DNA of 64,000 nucleotides, from positions 248,001 through 312,000 of the forward strand of contig CAJFCJ010000025.1 in the NCBI GenBank assembly GCA_904063045.1, read 5' to 3'. The position numbers were made by a program, and so were the translations under genes. The notes under the pieces are model-generated. The model did not search any database, was not told where the DNA came from, and saw only the letters and a program-made list of their open reading frames with translations. Position 1 is the first letter of the stretch. Every line of letters begins with the position of its first letter. The DNA comes from Dimorphilus gyrociliatus (Eukaryota > Annelida > Polychaeta > Dinophilidae). This document shows, in pieces, positions 51,920-63,600 of this stretch.

Positions 51920-54703
51920 TTATAGCTTTGTAGTAGGTTTACTCATTGGCTCGTAAGTAGGTACATAGGCATCCGAATAATAGTTTGTCGCTAACGATAC
52001 TTGATTAATTGTTGACGGTATTTCATTTCTATATTCTTCTTCACCGCATAATTTTAAATTGCAGCTTCTCTTATTAATTTTTAAAATGATGAAAATCAGT
52101 ACCAAAATCAAAATTGTTGGGGAAATATAAAAGATAATTATTCTATAAGTTCTCCTTTCGTGTAAACCAATTATATCTGTGGAATAGAATTACAAAGTTT
52201 TAGGTTTTTACTCAAGAACGCATTCTTCTCCTACGCTGCCTGCAAAAGCCAGTAAGTGCAATAATAAAATTGAATATAGTGCCATCTACCGTACAAACTA
52301 TTGAACAATATTAGCAGCGGTTAGTAAACTGTTACCGATCAGCTACTTCAAAGAAATAACGTTTTCAGGGATTCCTGGTACGAAAGAATTACCATTTTCA
52401 GATAATCTATTGGTGTATTACAGAATTGGTCAGAGGCAAAAACTCAATCAAATTCTAGCGCAACATTGAAAGAAACTTGATGAAATTTATTAGAAGATCT
52501 TTAATTCAACTAAAGTCTTTCTCCATGATCGTAAAGGTGTAGTTAAAATGATACATAGTGAAGATAAGTATCCAGAGAGAGACACAGTATCTATACAAAA
52601 ACATTGGAAAGTTTGGATAGCATTGAGCATATCCTTCAGAATGATGGCAAAAGTTGGTGGAATCCTTACAAAAGATTATGTTTGTTAAGTTCCTGTTTAA
52701 GTACAAATCAAAGTTTCATTTGGAATGCTATGAAAAAGGACCGTAAAGTTACAGATATGGCCGAGAAATATACTAAAAAGATTCTGAGTAGCAAGAACAA
52801 ACATAAAGGTCTTATCAAAATTCTAATAAAACGTGGACTATCTGATCCTAATGCAGCTTCAATATCATCTAATTTATTGGGAGGTGAAATTGCAGAAATC
52901 CCACGCAGCTTATCATTTCTTCTCTATAGTTTGGCAAAACACACTGATAAAAAAAAGTTGGCTGAGAAGATTCATCATGCTCTGAGTAATGAACTTTGAC
53001 ATTTGATAAAATTGATGAAATGAAATAGTTGAAAGCTTGCTTAAAAGAAAATCGTAAAATTTTCCATCCAATCAGTGAAGGTACCACTAGGAAGGTTCCT
53101 GAAGATCTAACCCTCTGCGACGACAAACTTATCCAAACGAACTTCAGCTGTTTGGAATTCTGAAACTATTTCAAAGAGTACTGAATATCATATCTTCCTA
53201 AACCAGACAAATTTTTACCAGAAAGATGGCTTAGAATTGGCGATGACTCGGATGTTTTACACTCTTTGGTTCTGATAAACGAATGTGTAGTGGGAAGCAA
53301 GAAATTTATATGGCAGTGGTGAAATTACTTTACGCCTTCAGAATTGAAGATGGCGTCAACTTAAAACAGTTATTGATTTTTTTTTAAAATCAGATCGTCA
53401 ACTAAATTTCAGATTTATCGACAAAAGAAGATAAAAAGTTTTACTAAAAGAAAAAACTTGATACACTCTCTATTGTTGAAAAAAGAGAAACTAATCATTA
53501 TACTAATTCAATGAGAAATTAACAACTATTTTTAATGTAATTCAATGTCAAATAAAACCCAAAAAAACTTAAAGGGCGTCACTTTGATGAAATAAGCTAA
53601 AAAAAACAAACTCAAAACATATCAACTCACCATTTTTTGCGGTAGTTATATGGTAATCATATTTATTCATAAATGAACTAATCGAAATAGAATATGTCAT
53701 ATATTAAAAGTATTACATGAATAGGAACATGTTATATTACCTATCAGCTGTAAATTTGAATTGATTAATGGGATTATTAGTGGTTGAAGGTAAACAAGTC
53801 ATACTGTCATTTAATACAAGCAATCTACTTAAAATGCACATTAATTTCCCCACGGAGTAGCATAACTTCTTTATTCTGTTATAATTACTTGTACATTTAT
53901 TACTTTCTTCGTCGATAATACACATATTATCGGTCTTTAATAATTTAAAGCGATCTTTACATATTACCCTTCCATCTCTTAAACAATGAGTATCTTCTGT
54001 AAAGTAGCCCATACACCTACAGTTGTCACCGTAATACTGGATATTATTTCGAGTTGTACAAAAAATCTTTAATTATTTTTATAAAATTATTAATAAAGTC
54101 ATAATAATAGGAATTTGATTTATCAACTTTATATGATATAATGATAAATGTATCCATGAACATAAGTATCTTCCGTGATTTTGACCTTCTTTGGTATCTT
54201 AAAGGATGAATTTTATAAATAGTTTCCCACGATTCGCCATTTAATTTCGTGCTAAAAAGGAATTAGTTAATTAACTATTTATCATAATTAATTAAGCACT
54301 CATATATTACTTTAATGTGTCTAATCGAAATTTTAAGAATAATTCCCTATGACTTTCAGTTTCAATACGAAACGGACCATGTATTGTATCGAATTCCGAA
54401 TTAAAATCAATAACTGTTCCATAAGTTCCTATGGTTCCATTCGAATTGAAAAGCGGTTGACAACTTCGAGTATTCGACATGAAAGATGAACAAACATGAA
54501 AGGCGTTTAAACATATTTTATTTTTCGGTACTGTACAAGAGTAAATAAATATTTAGTTTATAAATATCTAAAAATAGCAAACCTTTTTGACATCCAAATC
54601 TTGATTCACTTGATATTAACTTAACAATATTTAATTCAACAGTATACATTGATGCATTTAATTTAATTAAGGTAAAAAAATAAAGATAAGCTATAATCGT
54701 CAT
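51920..54703 (-). CDS. Divergent Delta/Serrate-like (DSL-domain) membrane ligand
   Basis: Exons on the minus strand: 54703-54583, 54530-54311, 54251 to about 54186, about 54066-53741, 53677-53631, 52176-51920, giving about 345 residues. A signal peptide (MTIIAYLYFFTLIKL) leads into a region resembling the MNNL domain of Notch ligands: a strand with VELNIVKL, then paired cysteines around ICLNAFHVC, and GPFRIETES. Exon 4 has a DSL-like core with six cysteines in the right order: C-x7-YYGDN-C-x-C-M, GYFTEDTHC, DGRVIC, and a sixth Cys after KLLKTDN. More cysteines follow, but no standard EGF repeat. The last exon holds one membrane helix (YISPTILILVLIFIIL) and a tail of about 50 residues ending PTTKL. 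In the family, such proteins bind Notch on neighbouring cells. The exon 3/4 join is unresolved: the natural GTCAAA donor is in phase 2 but the frame that keeps YYGDNC needs phase 0. Either the gene is decaying or I misread a splice site. Confidence 0.55.
52348..53434 (+). pseudogene. Intronless, broken cytochrome P450 copy (mitochondrial-clan-like)
   Basis: Reading across frameshifts and stops, the family landmarks appear in order. There is a proline-rich N-terminal hinge (IPGTKELPF, 52369 on), KYPERDTV, an I-helix region followed by SLSFLLYSLAKH (about 52905-52945), a K-helix-like LKACLKEN (about 53032-53055), the PERW motif (about 53215), a decayed heme-Cys region (ECVVGSKKF, about 53282), and a C-terminal FRFIDKR with a stop at 53432-53434. 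Stops interrupt it (for example after LAQH near 52470), the I-helix AGxDT and heme-loop FxxGxRxC motifs are eroded, and at about 1.09 kb it is shorter than the usual 1.5 kb, so segments are deleted. P450 genes normally have introns; none is seen, which points to a retrocopy. It lies antisense in the last intron of the DSL gene. Confidence 0.8.
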
Positions 54704-55406
54704 TCCTTTTTTTTCCAACTGACGTAAACTTGTATTTTTACATTATCAATTTAGTTAATATTTGTTAAATATTAAATAAAATCCTGTTTTTTTTAATTAC
54801 ATATAAAACGTAGATTGTAAATAAATATTTATATATTAATTAGCAATATAATGATATATATATATATATTGACATATATATGTATATATACAAATATATA
54901 TATATATTTGTATATGCATAAACATTTATGAATACATATATAGGGTATAACTTTGATACACTATATGTATACTGAATAGTAAGTCCTTTTTTTAAATTAA
55001 TTAATTTACATCATCAACAAAAGTTTAACGAAAGACGAAATTTATAATTAAATAAAGAAAAAATGTAAAAGAAATACAATACAACTAATGTTGTTCAAAA
55101 ATACGAAACTAATAATGACTTTTAGGACTGTAACGATTCAATTAAGTACAATTTCATTATTTATAGGGTCTTTAATTAAAAATATAATTTATAATATTTC
55201 AAATTCACTCCTAAATTAAACGTTGATTTACTTAATTTTGTTAACCAACTTTAAGGAGCAAATTTGAAATTTACACATCCATATCCGTACGAATGTAAAT
55301 TTGTTTAGGAGTGTATAGAACACGTTAAAAGGTGCTCAAAATTAAAATATCTCTAAAAGATTAAAAAAGTATTCGTACATGTCAAAAAACATGCTTGTAT
55401 AAATAT

Positions 55407-58400
55407 CTAGGATAGATAGGACATTAACTTTCTAACAGCATTAGAAAGATCGCATGATTCGAAAATAATTAGTCCTGTTGCATTTGTTACGGATAAAACT
55501 GCCAGCAAAGCCAGGGGAGATGAAATACCGTAGGCTATTACACAGTCAAAAGAATCGTTGGACATCATAATATCATCTACTAAACCAACTGTTATTGAGC
55601 GTTTACTTTCAATTTCATCATTTTTATTACTGATAGACTTGATGTTAATCATTAAGCCGAGATGCTTTATTATATCTGAAATGATGTTGTCATTTTCTGT
55701 GGCGAAGATAATCTTTTTGCCGTTGGACGATAACTCATACAATATCAAAATCAAATACGCTAACCTCTCTTCTACAGACGTTACTAAATTTACATAAGAA
55801 TTAATTGGTGGAATATCTGGATGACAGCAAGTAGAGTATTTTTCTTCACCCATTATTAATCTATTCAAGAAGTTATTACCAGTTCGAGGTAAGAGTTTCA
55901 AACTAGTTCTTATCCCTCTTACTCGAACTGGTCTAGAGAGAAATTCTATGCAGGAAACGCCACTATCCAAATGGCCATTTGATACTTTAAATTGAACAGT
56001 CATCAATTCCCCGTCTTCCATGACGTTGTCGACAAATCCATGACAAACTGACAGACCGTTGACTATGCAAACTAAATCATAACCATCTCGTTTGACGTCA
56101 CTAGCCGAAACTATAGGCAGACAACGGTCCAAACACCATTTTTTTAGTACAGTAATTTTAGCCTCATTTTTTCCAATTACAGTGACGGGAATTCGTCTGA
56201 CAAGAGCGGAAATACTAGAACGCTTTGTCACTGCTTCTCTGGCTCCTAGCTCGTCCACAAATTTCAATAATTTATTTGAAAAATATTCTATTGTCCCAGT
56301 TTTTGGTTCAGATTCAATTTTTTCAACAAAACATGAGCCAGGAGCTGATAAATGTTCAATGCATACATGAATAGATGGTGTTATTTTAACAAGTTGTATC
56401 TTTAAATCGGGTAAGAAAGATTCAGTAAATCTTAACTGGACGGTAAAAACAGATCCTGATAGTATTACCGCACTAAAGCTAATTGGATCAGAACAATCCT
56501 CTCCATCCACTACAACATCGTCAACGGATACTGTACGAGCACGTTCATCGTATTTCGCAACAGCAGCTTTAGCCTCAGAGAGGACATTCATGACTTTTCC
56601 TCTGTCCTCTCCTCTACCAACAATCGAATATATTAACTTCCAGTATAAATTACCTGGTAAAATAACCATATTCAAAATTGGATTTATCTCAAGTAAATTT
56701 CCTGCTCGAGGCTTTAGCCTCTGGGATTTGAAATCGAACACACGTTTATTCCACTTTAATAGACGTCTTCCGACTGCTATTTCTGTCATATCTAACACTC
56801 CAAGATGATCTAGTTCAATATAGTATTCTTGTTTATGAACATAGAATACTAAACCATTATTATCCAATCTAACGATAGTTGCTGATGCTAAGACAGAATT
56901 ATTTGGAGATCGAAATCTTTCCCTACAAAATTTATATGTTTTCAAATTTATAAGTGAGCTAGTCGCTGCGCTACATAATTCTTCAAAGTTCAAAGAATTA
57001 TCAGCATTATTAAAAATTCTTTGAACGCAAACGTCAAAATAATTACTACATGGCCTCGTACAACTTGTAATATTATTTACTCCATATTTTTCATTCCAAG
57101 TAATAGTATTGTCACCCGAAATGTAAAATTGTGGAACAGCAGTCTTTGCAAATTGACAGTAAGCGTAACAAGAAGTTGGGATATTTTCAATGTTCATTAT
57201 ATCTGTCAGTAAAAAGTCGTTACGTTGAAAAGTTTTCTTCCAAGCTTGCCTTTCTACATAAACAATATCCATTTTTTCCCGATTATTTCCCAAGCATTTA
57301 CAAATTGATTCACACCGACAAACCAGTCCTTGAGGTAACAAAGAGCGTTTTAAAACAATACAATGGGGTAACAAATTTGAAAATGTATGTCGTAACCGCT
57401 CATTGTCACTAGACCTTGGTTGAATAAGACGTGGAATATTTTTACCCATTTTTAAGACATAAATATTTACGGCAATCTCCAATTCTTCAACAAGTAAATT
57501 TCGTCTTTGATTTATTACAGAATTTCCCAGGCGGTTAAATCTCCAATGATCTGCAATCTTTTATAAGGAAAATTAAAAAACTTACAAGTACTAAAACAAA
57601 AGATATCAAACTTTATAATACTCTGGAGCAATAGACTCGCAGATGGTATCAATACAACAAACTGTTTTCTTATCAACGTCCATTCTTATAATTTCAAATG
57701 TTTTGTGATCTATTATAAACTCAAAGCTGAAGCAGAAAATCCGTTTGCCATTTGTAAAAGTAAAATATTCTTCAACTAAATTCCTAGGTACAATGTAGCG
57801 ATTCTCGGCCGTCATAAATAAAGTCCTAGCATAGACATCTAATTCCGAATGAGGGGGTATACACAAAGAAACGTCTGGCACGTGTAAAGTTAAAGAGTAA
57901 TCTGAAGCAAATTCCCTAAAAGAAATGGCTAATTGCCCATCAAGGGAACTATAACCAACTACAGCCTTGCTATCTTTATCAATTTGAAATTTTGGCTGAG
58001 ATTGTAAATTGTAATTTATGAAGAATAACTCATCTAGTAAATTTAACTGATCAGAAGTTGTTTCAGGTGATTTTAAAGTTCCCACTACAATTCCAATATA
58101 ATTACTAATATCGTCTTTCTCAAAAAAGCCCACACATCTGACGTAAAATAACATATTCTTTTGCCAAGGAACGTATTCTTTAAAAAATATTTTACCCGAT
58201 ATCATTATATCGAAAACAGCCACCTGTTCAGAAGATAAATTATAAAAAACGAGCTTAATTTATTAGAAATATTTTATTTCTAAAAGATTAAGATTATCTT
58301 ACCTCGCTAGGTGAATTTATATATTTGTCAAGTTGAAGTAATCGTATTCCAGGTACTTTAAATGGTTGAGCCATAGCAAATTGATTATCCTTCGATAACT

Positions 58401-60620
58401 GACAGACATATGTGGGAAGATTAGCAGTTCTATAGCCTTTAATAATACTAATGACTTCGCAACGATCTTCTTCTAATTTTTTTACTTTTGCAATATCTCC
58501 TATATTCCTCAACCTTTTAGGATTATTTATCTTCAAAATGGAAAAAGAATCATCAAAAGGAATCGCCCGAATCGATCCAAATTGATCCATATCTATTATC
58601 GCTGATATCCCCCTGTCGTTTTCACAGGGAATATCTTGTACCATAGGATAATCTTCGCTGTTATTAAGAACTCTTTCGTTTTCTTTTTGATCGTTAATAA
58701 ATTGAAAGTCCTCTTTAACATTACTATTTAAAATCAACTTTCCACAGTCGTTCTTAAGAACTTTAACATGAGAAAGTAAATCAGATACGCTTTTTAAATA
58801 GTAAATACAATGACGATCGGATCTTCGAAGGCATTCTGTGACTATTTTATCATTATCACTTTCTACTTCTTTTGTACTGTTTAGTGATATTTTAATAAAT
58901 TCATTAAAATTAATTCCTTCGTTGCTCAACATTAAAATCCAAATTTTCTTTTCTAACTCTGAGTGAGCCATTTGACAATCGAAACCATAAGGACATGGTA
59001 CGTTAAACACATACATTTTTTGGGCTATATCTAACTGGCAGGTTGTACTATACATGTAACTTTCACACATGCCTACTTTGTGATTAATTTTCACTTGATT
59101 AGGTAAATTTCGTATGACTGTTAAGCAATGACTATCTTGCATCAGATGACCTAGAGTATTAAGCAAAAAATAAGTGAATAATTAATAAAAATAAAGTATT
59201 CGACAGAATTAACTTAATAAAATAACCTAGAAATTCAATTTACTAACCTAAAACAATATTAGAATTCCAATTATGTTTATTATGACAATATAGATGATCT
59301 AGCTCGCTTTGGGAACTTATTATATTAGATTTTAAGCACAATGCGCAAAGAAGAGCGAATTTTCCAGGATATTCCTTAAGAACTTTGGCAACTTGTAATG
59401 TTCTTCCATCACCAATAGGGGTAGGAAGAGATCTTGGCGATTGTATGGGTAAAATTGGTATATTACTACTTTTCCTTTCGAAATTTGGTAATTTCCTTCG
59501 AAATCCTTCTGATTGTTGAATGATAAATTTGTTAATATCGAATTCGCCTTGCTTTTCAAAACTCCATAATTCTCTTTCTGCTCGAGAATGTGCAAAGCTA
59601 CATCTTTCTATTCCTACACTACAAACGCCTTGTCCAGTAGCTTCGTGGCATAATACATATCGGCCATTAAATTGTCCATTGTCTTTTCGTTCCCTAATAG
59701 CTATCCATCTCAAAGATAAAGTGTTTTGTTCTTTAGCATCCTTCTTGTCAATTACATATAAGACATTTTGATTACATCTGTGAGAATTATTTAACAGAAT
59801 AGAGCATGATTCACAACCTATTCGAAAAAGTGACGTTGGCTCCAAAGGGAACGAAATTGGGCCACAAATCTCTTGAGATAGATTTTCAGGGTTTTTTCTG
59901 TCTTGTTGAACAAAGGTGGAACCATTAAATGATGTCTTTGATTGTGGCGTAACGAATCCTGGGACGTAGTTTTTCTCATTGTCCGTTTCATCTTGCAGTT
60001 TTAAGGAAGGTAGTGGCTGACCTAGAATATCAAAAATGTATTAAATATTAAACTAAATTAATCACATGATTAAAGAAAGAACTGAAGACTTACCGTTATA
60101 ATATCGTTTGACATCACGAAGTACATCCTGAATTCTTAAAAGGCCTTTTCGTTCTTGATTCCAAAAAAAAATCTCAACATGCGAGTGAGCAAAAGTGCAT
60201 TCATTTTCTCCCACTATACATTCTTTTTTATTCTCATAATGCTTGCAAATTAAATACGATCCTTTATGATCCTGCAAAAGAAAAGAAATACATTTTGGAT
60301 ATTTGGTATTATAATATTAAGAAAGAGAGAGATTTTTGCTATTAAAAATCCATTAATATATAGTTTTACAGAAAAGGCAAGATTAACAGTACAATAAAAA
60401 GTACCAAGAAAAGATTAGGTCTTATTTTGTACCATTCTCCATTACATCCCTTTCTTCTGACTATTAAGAAGGCTCTGCTACAGTCGTGCTCCATGTTTTC
60501 ATAAAATTTAACGCCTCCACTTCCTGGTTTAGTTCTTACAAAACATTTCTTACAGGCCAACTTCCAGTTATAATCGTGAAAACTATCAGGTAACTTAATC
60601 GAATGTTGCAGGTGCACAAC
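55407..60620 (-). CDS. HELZ2-like protein: CCCH zinc fingers, RNB-type domain, truncated helicase; catalytic motifs eroded
   Basis: Exons on the minus strand: 60620-60405, 60271-60094, 60021-59248, 59150-58303, 58223 to about 57656, 57550-55407. They join in frame to at least 1575 residues; introns are 72-133 bases. The upstream start was not found: an in-frame stop precedes the CAG acceptor before 60620. Exon 1 has CKKC and a His/Cys pair. Exon 2 has a CCCH finger (C-x8-C-x6-C-x3-H, ending CTFAHS). Exon 3 repeats it (CSFAHS) and adds a C2H2-like CALC...H..C. Exon 4 has a third finger (CPYGFDCQMAHS), then an OB-like region. Exon 5 and the start of exon 6 match RNase II/RNB order: LHVPDVSLCIPPHSELD (for VHIADVS..V..GS.LD), HWRFNRL, and TSCTRPCSNYFDVCVQR (for TSPIRRY.D..VQR). 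The helicase part ends FDCVIAYGISSP, where SF1 helicases have a DEAGQ box, and stops at 55407. HELZ2 in mammals is a nuclear coactivator and RNA helicase/exonuclease; enzyme activity here is doubtful. The exon 5 donor (GTATTG) was chosen for phase. Confidence 0.75.
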
Positions 60621-60639
60621 CTGTTGTAAGATTTATCAT

Positions 60640-63600
60640 GAAGATATTAACATGTAAACACTTATTTAAAATGCTTATAATAATACTATTTAAAGAAAAA
60701 CCAATTGACACAAGTGTATGGTCACCTTTTCACATAAATTATATATTGTTATTCTATATACTTTTAGGCTCGATATAAAGGATATGCATACACGCTATTC
60801 TCTATGTAAAAATTGTTCATTGCCTATTGGTGCAATTTCAGAGGTCAGCTTATCTACGTATTCTGCATCTTCTTAATCACGCAGTAGCTGCTCATCAAGT
60901 AGGCTCGAGTTTCATCAGACATAAAAATTATCAAACTCTTTTCATCGACTATAAATAATAATAATAGTCCGCAATGTATTTCCAACCAGTAATGCTAGTA
61001 CACTTTTTTACTAAGCAAGTGTCTATTAAATCTCAAGAAATGATAAAATTTAGATATTCCAAAAAGGATACGAACCATTGAGAAAGACGCTCTCTGCGAT
61101 GTCATCTATATAAAATGAATTAATTGTAACTTGTCGAAAAGTCCTTATTAGATCCAATCGTCTTTCTCCATGAATTACAAAAGAAAACTTCTTTAAAAAG
61201 CCTTTGAATTTATAGTATTTTGGCTAATAGCGCCATCTACCATACAATATAATTTGTAGTGATATTTCAAAACTCTTCGTTTTACAACCTCTACTCTTTC
61301 TGTATAATTTGTTAATTTTTACCTATAATGTAGTTATTTTGTTGTTAAATGGTCGCCTTACAATGAATAAACGTGCAAACAATTCTAACTTTCTATCATC
61401 AAGGTATCGACTAAAATAAAAAAAATTACAAAGAGAATAGGTAAAACTAGTTCTACGCTCTTAAACAAAATAACGACTTTGGTGCTAATTTTTTTGCATT
61501 AATTATAGAATGCAGCCAAAGTATATCTACTGATAAAGGACATTTTATCTAAGTAAATTACAAAACATCTTTATTCTTATTATGTTCTTTAAATTAATTA
61601 AAATTTTTAAAGAGAAGGATCGATTTTAATAATTCTATATTTTACGGGGAGAAAATGTTCGGATTCATTAAATTTATTAGAAAAGGTAATGTTTTAAAAC
61701 CGTTTCGAACATTAAAGGATCTATAGAGATAAAAGAATGTGAAGAAAATAATGAAAGAATGAAAGAAGGAAAGGAAGAAAAGGGAAGGAGTTTTTCTTTT
61801 GTTTATTATAAGAAACAAAGAAGCAGAGGAGATTTGTACGTGTTTTTAAACACGAAATAAACATTCTAGAAAACTCTCGTAGTTTTGTTCTTCCAGAATA
61901 ACGTAAAGAAAAAAAAATAACGTACATAAATTTTACATCAATATTTCTTTTAATATTATTTTTATATTAAAAAATTATATTAATTTTTAAACTATTGTGA
62001 AAAGGTGTAGGAAATATTTTCTTTAATTTGTTACGCCATCTATATTACGAACCTGTGATGAAATGTTCTTTCGTCTTTCGTTTGTTACTTTTTGCCATTC
62101 ACCACCTTCATCATCTTCGAGATTATTTTGATCATCATTTCTTGTCATTTTTTCTTTATAGTTTCCTAATTTTTCAAACGATTGTGCCATATCTGCAGGA
62201 ATATATATCCGTTAACTATTCATACTTTCTATATTGTTTGTAGACGTTTTAAATTGGAGGAGAAAAACGATGACTATTCTCTCAATGGTAAGTTATAGAA
62301 TCTCATTGGAAATATTATTTTCACTAATAAATTTTCATTCTAAAGAACATTTAGAGCTCTTTTAACGCTTTTCTTACATAAGGTGTTTTCCAAAAGAATC
62401 CCTCTACAATTTTAAACTGGTTCCGTATTCTGCAACCGTTTAATTATTAAAACTTTCTTAAATTGATCACGAAGCCTAAAGGTTTCAACTTTTAATGGTT
62501 GGTTATAGAGTATGACTAAATAATACGCCAGATATTTGTATTGTACGATTATTACTCAATAGTTAAATTTCGTAAATTATAAATTGTGGAAAAGATACCT
62601 TATGTATCTTCTTTTAACATTTATTATTTCTTTTCGAATAAAAAAGTAAAATTTGTTGAATTCTTTGTGTTCGTGAACTAAGTCTATCAAATATCGAATT
62701 TATACGATATTTAATTTTTACTGTTTTCTTATTGATTAATATTGAAGCACAGCTAGAATTTACGCCGTATATTGATTATTTAGTATTGAAATCAGGTAGT
62801 TTTTAACGATTGGTATAAATATGTATTATGAATTAAAACTCTTATGCGACTATTAACATGAATAGACTGTAGAATTATTATTATTCTTTAAATTATAAAT
62901 ACTAATAAAATAAATAATAATCACTAAATTAAATTCAAGTTTATTTAGACTTTTATCATTTTAAGCATCGACAGAGTAATTTAATTAGAATTAAAATTAA
63001 TATTTTATCGTATACAATCAATATAGATTAGTAGAGAGGGAGAAAAAGTGAAGCTAAGCAATAAAAATAGAAGATATACTACAAAAAAGCTTATATTATT
63101 ATTGTCTTATTACAACATATATATGCATTATGCTATATTTTTAGTTCTCTTTTTAATCTGATATAAGCAACATAGAATATCTTTATTAAATATAATAAGT
63201 TATATAAGAATTCTCTCTAATTGTATATTGAAAGAAGAGACTACAAACAGATTCTAAATAGTTATTTCCTTCTTTTATCTAATATATATATATATATATA
63301 GATATACAGTATATATAGATATATACATATGCCCTGTATATTACAATTTGAAGCTGACATACTTTACACAACTACGATTCACTTTTAAAACTTACGACAG
63401 CCGGAAATTTGCATTCTTCAGTAACGAACATTGATACTTATCTAGGAAATGGTTTCTGCTGTCAAACTCAATATAATAACTTGGTGTGTCATAAAGAAGA
63501 AGGATAGAAAAACTGATCGTTCAATACAGACTTTTACTTATACAGTAATATTTAACACCATGAATACCTTTTTAATTATTATGTATTTATAGAACATATA

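Noticed and set aside
52869-53126. 85-codon minus-strand frame
   Set aside because: It is the shadow of the P450 pseudogene, which reads on the plus strand.
55558-57412. Several plus-strand frames of 60-93 codons
   Set aside because: They are antisense shadows of the large HELZ2-like exon.
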